Positions 9,230 through 17,935 of a DNA stretch of 64,000 nucleotides are shown one piece after another; the stretch's first letter is position 1, and each line of letters opens with the position of its first letter. The DNA is from Streptomyces violaceusniger (lineage in GTDB: Bacteria; Actinomycetota; Actinomycetes; Streptomycetales; Streptomycetaceae): positions 7,812,001 to 7,876,000 of the forward strand of contig BJHW01000001.1 of NCBI GenBank assembly GCA_005405945.1, in the 5' to 3' direction. The notes under the pieces were generated by a model. The model was not told the origin of the DNA. It searched no databases and saw nothing but the letters and a program-made list of their open reading frames with translations. The position numbers and the translations under genes are program-made.

Positions 9230-9260
9230 AGCTATGTGGAGAAAATTTCTCCACATAGCT
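9230..9260. promoter_or_regulatory. 31-bp perfect palindrome, likely TetR operator
   Basis: Two 15-base arms, AGCTATGTGGAGAAA and its exact complement, flank a single A. The site is AT-rich against a GC-rich background and ends 32 bases before the GTG of the adjacent tetR gene. TetR-family proteins commonly bind such palindromes at their own promoters. A TAGATAT box follows just downstream, so the site probably overlaps the promoter and mediates autorepression. Confidence 0.75.
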
Positions 9261-9292
9261 GTAGATATGTGCTGTGTTGTCAGGAGAGCCCC

Positions 9293-10104
9293 GTGTCCGC
9301 AGACGCTGAGACCGACGCCGACGCCCTTGCCGGCGTCCCGTCGCCCCCCATGCGCGCCGACGCGCGGCGCAACCGGGAGCAGATCCTGCGCGCCGCCCGC
9401 GAGGTCTTCGCCGATCAGGGGTCGGATGCCCGCTGGATGAGATAGCCCGGCGCGCCGGGGTCGGCATCGCGACCCTCTACCGGCGGTTTCCGCACCGTGC
9501 CGATCTGCACCGAGGGGTCGCCATCGAGGTGCTGACCGCGCTGGTCGAGGCCGCGAGCCGGGCCGCCGCCGAGGAGGGCGACCCCTGTCTGGCGCTGCGC
9601 CGCTTCATGCACGCCGCCCTCGATCTCAAGATCGGCTCGGTGATGCCCGCGCTGCTGGGTGGGTTCACCGTGGACGAGATCCTCGACAGCGTCCCCGGCG
9701 ACGCCGTCGACCCGATCGACGCGATGCTCCTGCGCGCCCGGGCCCAGGGGCTGATCCGGAGCGATGTCGTCTTCGGCGACATCACGCTGATGATCATCCG
9801 GCTGACGCGGCCGCTGCCCGGCGGCGGCCGGTTCGCCCCCGATGACGCCCTCGCCCATCGCCAACTGGATGTCTACATCGACGGGCTGCGCCCCACCGGC
9901 TCCCCGCGCCCCACTACTCCGCTCGGCGGCCCGGCCGTCGACGCCGAGGCGTTCAAGCGCATCAGGGAGCGAGTGATCGACGACGCCCACGGCGTGCGTG
10001 ACACCCACGATGCGCGTGACGCCCGAGGCACCCACGACGCCCACGACACGCGTGACGCCCGCGACGCCCGAGGCGTCCGTGAGACCTGCTCCGACCCCGC
10101 CTGA
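9293..10104 (+). CDS. TetR-family repressor, apparent frameshift
   Basis: Starts at GTG 9293 with CAGGAGAG upstream. Residues 20-70 form a TetR helix-turn-helix (ADARRNREQILRAAREVF and then, in the next frame, EIARRAGVGIATLYRRFP). The frame breaks in the HTH at 9429-9431, where GCCCGC should read GCCCCGC; one added C gives a continuous 270-residue protein. The C-terminal half is the ligand and dimer domain. The last 35 residues are a low-complexity tail of repeated D-A-R, D-T-H and D-A-H units encoded by repetitive DNA. It is followed by an MFS exporter after 44 bases, so it probably controls that pump through the palindrome at 9230-9260. Confidence 0.85.
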
Positions 10105-10148
10105 CCTCCCTCGCCGCTCGCCTACCGCAAGACCAGAAAGGCATCGTC

Positions 10149-11651
10149 ATGTCCCAGCCCTCAGACGCGCCGCCGCAAGCCAACCCCCGGCGCTGGCTCG
10201 CCCTCGTCTTCATCGGCCTGGCCCAGCTGATGATCGTCCTCGATATCACCATCGTGAACATCGCCCTGCCGTCGGCCCAGAAGGACCTCGGCATCTCCGA
10301 CGGCGACCGGCAGTGGATCATCACCGCCTACACCCTGGCATTCGGCAGTCTGCTGCTGCTCGGCGGCCGGATCGCGGACTACACCGGCCGTAAGCGCACC
10401 TTCCTCATCGGGCTGCTGGGGTTCGCCGGGGCCTCCGCGCTCGGCGGCGCCGCCTCTGGCTTCGAGGTGCTGCTCGCGGCCCGTGCGCTGCAGGGCGCGT
10501 TCGCCGCGCTGCTCGCCCCCTCGGCGCTGTCGCTGCTCGCGGTGAACTTCACCGAGCCCCGTGAGCGCGCCAAGGCGTTCGGCATCTTCGGCGCGATCGC
10601 GGCGGGCGGCGGTGCGATCGGGCTGGTCGTCGGCGGGCTGCTGACCGAGTACCTCGACTGGCGCTGGTGCCTGTACGTCAATGTGCCGATCGCCGTCGTC
10701 GCCGCCGTCAGCTGGTCCGTGCTGCCCACCGACACCCGCGCCGAGGGCCGCGCCCGCTTCGACATCCCCGGGGTGCTGCTGGCGGTGTGCGGGCTGGTGG
10801 CCGTGGTCTACGGATGCAGTGAGGCCGAGTCCGAGGGCTGGGACTCCCGGCTGGTGACCGGGCTGTTGATCCTGGGTGCGGTGCTGCTCTTCGCCTTCGT
10901 CATGGTGGAGCGGAGCGCGGCGCGGCCGCTGCTGCCGCCGCGCGTGGTGGCGGACCGCACCCGGGGCAGCGCCTATCTGGCGGTCGGCCTCTCGGTGGTC
11001 GGCATGTTCGCGATGTTCCTCTTCCTCACGTACTACATGCAGCTCGTCAAGGGGTACTCGGCGCTGCTCACCGGTGTGGCGTTCCTGCCGATGACCGGGG
11101 CGGTGCTGATCGGCGCGGGCGGTGTCGCCTCCCGCCTCATCCCCAAGGTGCCGCCGCGGCTGCTGGTGGCGCCCGGTCTGCTGTTCGCGGCCACCGGTGT
11201 CGTCCTGCTGGTGCCCCTGGACGTCGACAGCTCGTACGCGGCGGGGGTGCTGCCCGCCGAGCTCCTGGTCGGCTTCGGCATGGGCCTGGTGATGGCACCC
11301 TCGATGAACTACGCGACCCATGGCGTGGGGGCGGGGGACGCGGGCGTCGCCTCAGCCACGGTCAACACCGCCCAGCAGATCGGCGGTTCGATCGGCACGG
11401 CGATGCTCAACACCATCGCCACCAGCGCGACCTCCGACTACATGGCCTCGCACGCCCGGCAGATGACACCGCAGACCGCCAAGGCGACCGCGAAGGCCGG
11501 CCTGGTCGAGGGCTTCTCGCACGCCTTCGTCGTCTCGTCCTCGATCCTCGTGGGCGCCGCGGTGGTCGTGGCCCTGTTGATGAACACCCCGCGCCCGGTA
11601 CGCGAACCCGGCGCCGAAGGCGCCACCCCGCTCCCCGCCCACCTGGGCTGA
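10149..11651 (+). CDS. MFS drug exporter, DHA2 (14-helix) type
   Basis: A 500-residue proton-driven efflux pump. It begins WLALVFIGLAQLMIVLDITI, the first helix of EmrB/QacA-type transporters, where the Asp of VLDITIVN is the conserved motif D1 residue. It has motif A-like GGRIADYTGRKR after helix 2 and about 14 hydrophobic segments in total. The C-terminal tail is short and Pro/Ala rich. AAGACCAGAAAGG upstream of ATG 10149 is a plausible ribosome site. It is probably co-transcribed with the TetR gene upstream. The exported compound is unknown. Confidence 0.9.
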   Translation: MSQPSDAPPQANPRRWLALVFIGLAQLMIVLDITIVNIALPSAQKDLGISDGDRQWIITAYTLAFGSLLLLGGRIADYTGRKRTFLIGLLGFAGASALGGAASGFEVLLAARALQGAFAALLAPSALSLLAVNFTEPRERAKAFGIFGAIAAGGGAIGLVVGGLLTEYLDWRWCLYVNVPIAVVAAVSWSVLPTDTRAEGRARFDIPGVLLAVCGLVAVVYGCSEAESEGWDSRLVTGLLILGAVLLFAFVMVERSAARPLLPPRVVADRTRGSAYLAVGLSVVGMFAMFLFLTYYMQLVKGYSALLTGVAFLPMTGAVLIGAGGVASRLIPKVPPRLLVAPGLLFAATGVVLLVPLDVDSSYAAGVLPAELLVGFGMGLVMAPSMNYATHGVGAGDAGVASATVNTAQQIGGSIGTAMLNTIATSATSDYMASHARQMTPQTAKATAKAGLVEGFSHAFVVSSSILVGAAVVVALLMNTPRPVREPGAEGATPLPAHLG

Positions 11652-11765
11652 CGGCGCCCCGCGCCCCGGAGGCCCTCCGCTCCACCTGGAGCGGGGGCTT
11701 CCGGCGATGGGTGGGTCACAGCGCGGGATCCGGGCGCGGAGCGCGGGACCGGTGGCTGTGTGCTC

Positions 11766-12718
11766 TCAGCCCGCCAGCTCGTACGCGTAGTCGGGCGAGA
11801 AGCTGCCCGCGGCGCCCGCGCAGCCGTCCAGCTCACCGGGCAGTTTGATCCACAGATAGGCGTCGATGGCCGGGTCGCCGGTGTTGGCCGTCGGGTTCTC
11901 GCCCAGCTTGCGGCCGTGGGGGTCGCACCAGGTGTTGTCGGGGCGGGGCCGTTGCCGTTGCGGCTGGTGTCGATGACGGCGGTCAGCCCCGAGCCGCCGA
12001 GTGCGCCGAGCACGTTCTTGGCGAAGGCGACCTCATTCGGGGTGCGCTGGTAGTTGGAGACATTGCTGTAGATGCCGTCCCCACTGGTCAGCACCCCGGC
12101 CGCGCGAAGCCGTGACGCCTGCGTGGAGGCGCTGTTCCACGCGGAGTGCCCGGCGTCGAAGTAGACCCGTGCCTTCGGGTTCGCGGCGTGGATGGCGTTC
12201 GCGGCCCGGGCCAGCGAGGCGTAGCGTCCGCTCAGCTCACTGGACGACAGACAGCTGATGAGCGCGATCGAATCCGGTTCGAGGATGACGATCGAGGACC
12301 CGGTGCCCAGCCCCGCGGCGAAGTCGCGCGCCCAGGCGTCGTAGGCGGCGAGGTCGGGGGCGCCGCCCGCCGAGGCGCCGCCGCAGTCGCGGTTGGGGAT
12401 CATGTAGGCGACGAGGACGGGGACCTCGCCCTTGGCGGCTGCCGCGGAGGTCACCTGGCGGACATCCGCGGTGACGGTGGAGGGGGAGTAGCGGGCGAAC
12501 CAGACGGCCTGCGGCTGGCTTGCTATGCGCGAGGCTATGCGCGGCTGGCGCGAGTCGCCCGGATTGGCGGCGACCCACTTGTTGACGGACGAGTCGGGGC
12601 TGGTGAAGAACCGTGTGCCGCCCGGTAGTTCGCCCGCGACGGCCTGCGGTGCGTGGGCCGTGCCGATCAGGAAGGCGGCGGCGAGTCCGGCTGCCGCTAA
12701 CGCTCTGGTGATGCGCAC
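11766..12718 (-). CDS. Secreted GH6 cellulase (endoglucanase), apparent frameshift, TTA codon
   Basis: Glycoside hydrolase family 6, an inverting beta-1,4-glucanase acting outside the cell. A Sec signal peptide (MRITRALAAAGLAAAFLIG and AHA cleavage region) is followed by the catalytic domain with YMIPNRDCGG, ILEPDSIAL and IDTSRNGNGP, the family's active-site stretches. The frame breaks after GNGPAP at the four-G run 11940-11943 (plus strand). One added base restores DNTWCDPHGRKLGE, then LWIKLPGELDGCAG and the normal end ELAG; the total becomes 317 residues. No cellulose-binding module is present. Codon 7 is TTA (12698-12700), the bldA-dependent leucine codon, so translation may be restricted to late growth. 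Confidence 0.88.
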
Positions 12719-12861
12719 GGTGCGTCACTCCTCTCGCGTGGGGTGGCTGCTCAGCCCTCTGGCCGCCGTGTCCGGCCGCCGTCCTCTGGTCGCCGCCGGG
12801 CGGGGAATGGTTGCCGTCGTGTTCGAGGGACGTTTGTGCGGGTGCGGACAACACGTTGTGC

Positions 12862-12913
12862 GCGTGACGCCCGTTGGGGCCCCACCGCGGTGGGGCCCCA
12901 ACGGGCGTCACGC
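12862..12913. terminator. 52-bp perfect palindrome, probable terminator
   Basis: Two 26-base arms with no loop, starting GCGTGACGCCCGTTGGGG, lie 7 bases after the stop of the leftward MFS gene and about 140 bases before the start of the leftward GH6 gene. As RNA it would make a very stable hairpin and could stop MFS transcription before GH6. There is no T-tract. Perfect arms without a spacer could also form a cruciform in DNA. Confidence 0.6.
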
Positions 12914-12919
12914 CGCGGC

Positions 12920-14599
12920 TCAGCGACTCGGCACCGCCTCGCCGCCATCCGCCGCCCCGGCCGCGCCGACCGAGGCCGCGCCGGTCGAGGCCGCGCCGGT
13001 CGAGAGCGCGTCAGTTGAGGCCGTGCCGGTCGAGGATGCGTCGGGCGAGGCCGCGTCCTCGACCGATGGCCCGGTGTCCTCCGCGCCGACCCGGCGCAGC
13101 GTCACCAGGGCCAGGATCGCCCCCGCCACCAGGACCACCGCCCCGGCCCCGCACGCGATCCGCATCCCGTGGGTGAACGCCTCGCGCGCCGTGTCCAGCA
13201 GGTGCTCCCCGGTCCGCCCCTTCAGCGAGCCCGCCACTGCGGCGGCCGCGCCCAACGTCTCGCGTACCTGGTCGAGCGAGTCGGCGGGCAGTCCGGCGCC
13301 CAGCGCGTCCTTGACGTCGCCGCGGTAGACGGCGGTGCCGACGCTGCCGAGCACCGCCATGCCCATGGCCCCGCCGAACTCCTGGCCCGTCTCCAGCAGC
13401 GCGGCCGCCGAACCCGCCCGCTTCGGCGGGACGGTGCCGATCGCCATGTCGGTGACCAGCGACATCACCGCGACGATCCCGCTGGCCAGGACGGCGGCGC
13501 CGATCAGCACGGTCCACAGCGCGTCCGTACCGGCCAGGGCCAGAATCCCGTAGCCGATCGCCGCGGTGACGAACCCGGCGCCGATCACATGCGCCCGGTT
13601 GGCGCCGCGCTGGACCGCTGCGGCCGCCACCGGCCCGGCGATGCCGACGCAGACGGACGGGGCCAGGCTCCACAGCGCCGCCTCCAACGGGCCCTTGCCG
13701 AGCACGGACTGCAGATACTGGGTGGTGAAGTAGGCCGAGCCCATCATGGCGAAGGTGGCCAGCGCGTTGAGCGCGATCGACGGGCCGAAGCCGCGGTGGT
13801 GGAACAGCTCCGGGCTGATCATCGCGTCGCGCCGGGTGCGCTGGCGCCGTACGAAGACGGCGCCGATGGCGAGACCGGCGACGATGGACAGCACCGGGAC
13901 CAGCCCGACGCCGTTGTCGGCGGCGATCTTCTTCAGGCCGTAGATCACCGGAAGCACCGCGGCCATCGACAGCGGCACGCTCGGCAGATCGAACGGCCCG
14001 GGCGCGGGGTCCTTGAACTCCGGCACCAGGAGCGGCACCAGCGCCAGCAGCAGCACCATCGCCGGGACGTTGATCAGGAAGACCGAGCCCCACCAGAAGT
14101 GCTCGATCATCACCCCGCTCAGCACCGAGCCCAGCGCGATACCGCCCGCCATGGCCGACGACCAGATCGCGATCGCCTTGGCCCGCTGCTTCTCGTCCAG
14201 GAAGAGGTTGCGGACCAGCGCCATCGTCGAGGGCATCAGCGTGGCACCGCCGATCCCGAGCACCGCCCGTGCGGCGATGAGCATCTCGGCGCTCTGCGCG
14301 TACGCCGCCGCGACGGACGCGGCGCCGAAGGCCGCGGCCCCGAACAGCAGCAGCTTCCGCCGTCCGAAGCGGTCGCCCAGTGCCCCCATGGTGATGAGCA
14401 GCCCGGCGAGGGCGAAGGCGTAGATGTCGAAGATCCACAGCTGCTGGGTGGAGCTGGGGTGCAGCTCCCGGCTGATGGCCGGCACCGCGAAGTACAGCAC
14501 CGACACATCCATGGAGACCAGGAGGAGCGGAAGCATCAGGACCACGAAGGCGGTCCATTCCCTGCGTCCGGCGCGCGGGCCGGTGGAAGTCGAGGTCAT
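12920..14599 (-). CDS. MFS drug exporter, SmvA/QacA type
   Basis: A 559-residue, 14-helix transporter. The N-terminus (WTAFVVLMLPLLLVSMDVSV) holds the conserved Asp of the first helix, and GALGDRFGRRKLLL is motif A. The sequence QQLWIFDIYAFALAGLL is typical of the SmvA/QacA branch that exports quaternary ammonium and other cationic drugs; the substrate here is not known. After the last helix is a 50-residue tail of A-S-T-G repeats (for example STGAASTGAAS), encoded by repetitive DNA and probably disordered. Divergent from a TetR gene with which it shares a repeat-rich promoter region. Confidence 0.88.
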   Translation of the reverse strand: MTSTSTGPRAGRREWTAFVVLMLPLLLVSMDVSVLYFAVPAISRELHPSSTQQLWIFDIYAFALAGLLITMGALGDRFGRRKLLLFGAAAFGAASVAAAYAQSAEMLIAARAVLGIGGATLMPSTMALVRNLFLDEKQRAKAIAIWSSAMAGGIALGSVLSGVMIEHFWWGSVFLINVPAMVLLLALVPLLVPEFKDPAPGPFDLPSVPLSMAAVLPVIYGLKKIAADNGVGLVPVLSIVAGLAIGAVFVRRQRTRRDAMISPELFHHRGFGPSIALNALATFAMMGSAYFTTQYLQSVLGKGPLEAALWSLAPSVCVGIAGPVAAAAVQRGANRAHVIGAGFVTAAIGYGILALAGTDALWTVLIGAAVLASGIVAVMSLVTDMAIGTVPPKRAGSAAALLETGQEFGGAMGMAVLGSVGTAVYRGDVKDALGAGLPADSLDQVRETLGAAAAVAGSLKGRTGEHLLDTAREAFTHGMRIACGAGAVVLVAGAILALVTLRRVGAEDTGPSVEDAASPDASSTGTASTDALSTGAASTGAASVGAAGAADGGEAVPSR

Positions 14600-14624
14600 G
14601 GCGGCGACTATACGAGCGTCTTAA

Positions 14625-14658
14625 ACAAGCGTCTAGTATGGACGTGTAAAACGCTTGT
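14625..14658. promoter_or_regulatory. Inverted repeat in the MFS/tetR divergent promoter
   Basis: ACAAGCGT (14625-14632) and ACGCTTGT (14651-14658) face each other across 18 bases, between the MFS start (14599, leftward) and tetR start (14735, rightward). Its position fits an operator for the neighbouring TetR protein. Confidence 0.5.
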
Positions 14659-14662
14659 GTGA

Positions 14663-14714
14663 GACGTTCGTCTTGGACGGTCGTATGGGACGTTTGTCTG
14701 GGACGGTCGTATGG
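14663..14714 (+). repeat. Two 26-bp direct repeats upstream of tetR
   Basis: Two adjacent 26-base units starting GACGTTCGTCTTGG and GACGTTTGTCTGGG match at 24 of 26 positions. They lie between the inverted repeat at 14625-14658 and the tetR start and may be extra binding sites or simply a tandem duplication of the leader. Confidence 0.6.
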
Positions 14715-14734
14715 GGTCGGGATACCCTGACGCC

Positions 14735-15367
14735 ATGGGACATCGAGAGGATCTGCTGGCCGGGGCCAAGCGCTGCCTTGAGGAGAAGGGCTGGTCCCGT
14801 ACGACGGCGCGGGACATCGTGGCCGCCTCGGGCGCCAATCTGGCCTCCATCGGCTACCACTACGGCTCCAAGGACGCCCTGATGCGGGAGGCGCTCTTCG
14901 CCTCCATGGGCGACTGGGCCGATGACGTCGAGCGGTCCCTCGCGGCGGACGCCCCGGCGGGCGAGGGCCCGGACACCGGGCTGCGGGAGCGGTTCGAGGC
15001 CCGGTGGACCCGGGTGCTCGAGCTGTTCGACAAGCACCAGGCGGTGTGGCGCTCCCAGTTGGAGGCCATCCTCCAGGTTCGACACGACCCCGAGCTGCGC
15101 GCGGCCTTCGGCCGGGCCCAACCGGAGGGACGCCAGGGGCTGGTGGGGCTGATCCACGGCATCGACGAGCGCGATGTGGACGAGGAGACCTCCCGGGTCA
15201 TGGGCTCGTTCTACATGACGCTGGTGAGCGGGATGGTCGTCCAGATGGCCATCGACCCCGACCTCATGCCCAGCGCCCACGACCTGGTCGAGGCGATGCG
15301 CCGGATCGTCGGCGACGCCCCAGACGTCCCGGAAGCGCCAGAAGCCCCCCAAGCCCCCGCCGACTGA
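14735..15367 (+). CDS. TetR-family repressor
   Basis: A 210-residue regulator. The N-terminal HTH is clear (GAKRCLEEKGWSRTTARDIV, then ANLASIGYHYGSKDALM). The C-terminal part is a helical ligand domain ending in a Pro/Ala-rich tail. ATG 14735 is chosen because it starts just before the HTH; the frame extends 24 bases further upstream but only into the repeat region. Divergent from the SmvA/QacA-like pump at 12920-14599, which it most likely represses. Confidence 0.85.
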   Translation: MGHREDLLAGAKRCLEEKGWSRTTARDIVAASGANLASIGYHYGSKDALMREALFASMGDWADDVERSLAADAPAGEGPDTGLRERFEARWTRVLELFDKHQAVWRSQLEAILQVRHDPELRAAFGRAQPEGRQGLVGLIHGIDERDVDEETSRVMGSFYMTLVSGMVVQMAIDPDLMPSAHDLVEAMRRIVGDAPDVPEAPEAPQAPAD

Positions 15368-15393
15368 CCCCGGGGCTCAGGCAGGCTTCCGGC

Positions 15394-16755
15394 TCAGCGC
15401 CCCGGCGGCCCGAGACGCGCCGCCTTCAGCGTCATATGGAGCAGCAGCCGGTCCTCGCCCGCGTCCAGGTCGAGACCGGTCAGCTGCCGCACCCGCGAGA
15501 GGCGGTAGTACAGCGTCTGCCGGTGGATGCCCAGCCGCTGTGCGGTGCGCCCGGCCTGGCCCGCGCAGTCGAGGAAGGTCTCGGCGGTGCGGGCGAGCTC
15601 GGCGTGCGCGGACTCCAGCAGGGGCCGTACGGCGGCGTCGGGCGGCAGCGCGGGCAGCGCGGCCAGCAGCCGGTACGGGCCGATGGCGGACCATTCCGCG
15701 ACCGGGCCCAGGTGGGTGTCGGCGTGGGCCGCCCGCGCGGCGGCCAGCGCCTCCTGCCAGGCGGCGGGCAGGTCCTCCAGCCCGCGCCGGGGAGCGCTGA
15801 CCCCGGCGGCGGCCCTGGGTGCCGGTCTCCCCGGGCCTCTGCCGCCCGCCGTGGCCCGGGGCGAGCGCAGCAGCTGCTCGGCCGTCGCGCGGGCCGGGTC
15901 CAGGGCGGAGGCCGCGCGCAGCCGGACCAGCGCCGCCAGCCCCGCCCCGCGCGCCCCGCCTGCCGCGTCTCCGGGGCCGGGCGCCCCGCCCGCCGCGAAC
16001 CCGCCCGCCGCGAACCCGCCCGCCGCGAACCCGCCCGCCGCGCCTCCGCTCGCCCCGCCCCCGGCCGTCGCGTCCCCGGGCAGCGCGCACGCGGCCACGA
16101 TGCCTGGCAGATGGGGGAGGCCCGGGTGGTCCGCGTCCTCGCCGGTCCCCGGCGTCCACGGCACCACCGCCACCAGCGCCAGCGGCCCGTCGGCCGCTCC
16201 GCGCAGCGCGGCCCGCAGCCCGGCGCGTGCGGCGTCCCGCCCGGCCGGCGGTCCGGTCAGCACATCGCGCAGCAGCTCACCGAGCTCCTCCCCGGCCCGC
16301 GCCTCGGCCGCCAGCAGCGCCCCGATGCGGTCCGCGGTCTCCATCGCGCGGGCCAGCCGGGGGTCCTGCCCGCCCGCCGGGCCGCCCAGCTCCAGATCGG
16401 CGAGATGGCCGTCGTCCAGCAGCCAGACATAGCCGTGCACCACCCCGCGGTGCCGGACGGGCAGACAGATGCGGCCCATGAACACCCCGGCCGCCGGGTC
16501 GGGCGGGATCCGCAGCGGCGCCTGCGCCCGGGCGATCCCGAACGCCTCGAACCAGGCCCGCACCGCCGCCGTCGAGCGGCGCTGGAGGATCGAGCGGGTG
16601 CGCACCGGGTCCAGCGCGGGCTCCGCCGCGTCATCGCTGTCTTCGCTGTCCTGGGCACCGAAGGCGATGAGCGCGAAGTCGCGGTTCTCCAGGGTCGCGG
16701 GTGCCCGGAGCACCGCCGTGATCTCGTCCACCAGCTGCTGGTAGTCGTCGCGCAT
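15394..16755 (-). CDS. PucR-type transcriptional regulator
   Basis: A 453-residue protein with the PucR/CdaR-type C-terminal helix-turn-helix (AQRLGIHRQTLYYRLSRVRQ, about residues 405-425). The N-terminal two-thirds is a sensory region with no motif I can name. Around residues 240-260 is a GGFAA repeat coded by three exact 15-base units (15987-16031). It is divergent from proline dehydrogenase, and regulators of this family often control proline catabolism in actinobacteria. I infer that it activates the two proline genes. Confidence 0.8.
   Translation of the reverse strand: MRDDYQQLVDEITAVLRAPATLENRDFALIAFGAQDSEDSDDAAEPALDPVRTRSILQRRSTAAVRAWFEAFGIARAQAPLRIPPDPAAGVFMGRICLPVRHRGVVHGYVWLLDDGHLADLELGGPAGGQDPRLARAMETADRIGALLAAEARAGEELGELLRDVLTGPPAGRDAARAGLRAALRGAADGPLALVAVVPWTPGTGEDADHPGLPHLPGIVAACALPGDATAGGGASGGAAGGFAAGGFAAGGFAAGGAPGPGDAAGGARGAGLAALVRLRAASALDPARATAEQLLRSPRATAGGRGPGRPAPRAAAGVSAPRRGLEDLPAAWQEALAAARAAHADTHLGPVAEWSAIGPYRLLAALPALPPDAAVRPLLESAHAELARTAETFLDCAGQAGRTAQRLGIHRQTLYYRLSRVRQLTGLDLDAGEDRLLLHMTLKAARLGPPGR
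15987..16031 (-). repeat. 15-bp tandem repeat inside the PucR-type gene
   Basis: Three exact copies of a 15-base unit (CGCCCGCCGCGAACC on the plus strand) encode GGFAA repeated in a glycine-rich linker, with a partial fourth copy following. Confidence 0.85.
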
Positions 16756-16790
16756 GGGTCCCGCCTCTTCCCGCTTTCGCCCCTCACATT

Positions 16791-16808
16791 CTCATACAGA
16801 TGTCTGAG
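16791..16808. promoter_or_regulatory. Imperfect palindrome between pucR-type gene and proline dehydrogenase
   Basis: CTCATACAG followed by ATGTCTGAG pairs at 7 of 9 positions. It lies 36 bases upstream of the regulator start and 112 bases upstream of proline dehydrogenase. A reasonable operator candidate for the PucR-type regulator. Confidence 0.4.
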
Positions 16809-16919
16809 ATCCCGGCCACGGATGCGTGACAGCTGTCGATGGTCCGGAATCCGCGCCATCCTTAAGTTTCACGGTGAGTTGTCGATGCCGTTCATCGGCC
16901 GTCATCGTGGAGGTGCCCC

Positions 16920-17846
16920 GTGCTGGGACCCGTGCTGCTCGCCGCTTCGCGCAGTGCCGCCATCCGCCGTATCGTCTCGGCCGCGCCGGTCACCCGCCCG
17001 ATGGTGGACCGCTTCGTCGCCGGGGAGCGGCTGGCCGAGTCCTTGGGGGCGGTGCGGTCGCTGACCGCCCGCGGCCTGGACGTCACCCTGGACCATCTGG
17101 GCGAGGACGTGACCGACCGGTCCGAGGCGCTGCGCAGCCGTGACGCCTATCTGGCGCTGACCGAGGCGCTGGCCACCGAGGGGCTCGCCGGGCGCGCGGA
17201 GATGTCCGTGAAGCTCTCCGCGTTCGGCCAGGCGCTGCCCGGGGGCCACGATCTGGCGCTGGCCAATGTGACCCCGGTCGTGGAGGCCGCCGCCGCGGCG
17301 GGCACGACGGTCACCCTCGACATGGAGGACCACATCACGGTGGACTCCACCCTCGCCATCCTCGGCGAGCTGCGCACCCGCTTCCCGCAGACCGGCGCGG
17401 TCCTCCAGTCCTATCTCTTCCGGACCGAGGACGACTGCCGGGCGCTGGCCGGGGAAGGCTCCCGGGTGCGGCTGGTGAAGGGCGCGTACAACGAGCCGGC
17501 GAGCGTCGCCCACCAGGACAAGCGCGAGGTGGACCGCGCTTATGTGCGCTGTCTGAAGATCCTGATGGGCGGCGAGGGCTACCCCATGATCGGCTCGCAC
17601 GATCCGCGCATGGTCGCCATCGCGCAGGACCTGGCGCACCGCCTCGGGCGCAAGCTGGACGAGTACGAGTTCCAGATGCTGTACGGGATCCGCGTGGCCG
17701 AGCAGGAGCGGCTGGTGGCGGAAGGTCACCGTATGCGGGTTTACGTCCCGTATGGCACAGACTGGTATGGGTACTTCATGCGCCGCCTCGCGGAGCGTCC
17801 CGCCAACCTCACATTCTTCCTGCGTTCGCTGGTCGGCCGCAGGTAA
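16920..17846 (+). CDS. Proline dehydrogenase
   Basis: Monofunctional 308-residue FAD enzyme that oxidises proline to pyrroline-5-carboxylate. The beta/alpha barrel is seen in LDVTLDHLGEDV, AEMSVKLSAFGQ, VTLDMEDHITVDS and the substrate-binding end YGIRVAEQERLVAEGHRMRV with YVPYGTDWYGYFMRRLAERP. GTG 16920 follows GTGGAGGTGCCCC. Actinobacteria keep this enzyme separate from P5C dehydrogenase; here pruA follows after 225 bases that contain a stem-loop and a small ORF. Confidence 0.93.
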   Translation: MLGPVLLAASRSAAIRRIVSAAPVTRPMVDRFVAGERLAESLGAVRSLTARGLDVTLDHLGEDVTDRSEALRSRDAYLALTEALATEGLAGRAEMSVKLSAFGQALPGGHDLALANVTPVVEAAAAAGTTVTLDMEDHITVDSTLAILGELRTRFPQTGAVLQSYLFRTEDDCRALAGEGSRVRLVKGAYNEPASVAHQDKREVDRAYVRCLKILMGGEGYPMIGSHDPRMVAIAQDLAHRLGRKLDEYEFQMLYGIRVAEQERLVAEGHRMRVYVPYGTDWYGYFMRRLAERPANLTFFLRSLVGRR

Positions 17847-17848
17847 GT

Positions 17849-17887
17849 GTTGACCAGCTGAACGACGCCGTCGTCCAACTGGTCAAC
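17849..17887 (+). other. Stem-loop after proline dehydrogenase
   Basis: GTTGACCAG (17849-17857) pairs with CTGGTCAAC (17879-17887), and the interior also pairs (ACGAC with GTCGT around GCC). It starts 2 bases after the proline dehydrogenase stop. It may be a partial terminator or an mRNA-processing element that adjusts pruA expression. Confidence 0.6.
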
Positions 17888-17935
17888 GCTCGGCCCTCTG
17901 GCCTGATGGCCTTCTACTAGGAGACAACGGCCATC

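Noticed and set aside
13169..14662. 497-codon frame antisense to the MFS exporter
   Set aside because: Arg/Gln/His-rich shadow of the real transporter gene with no motif.
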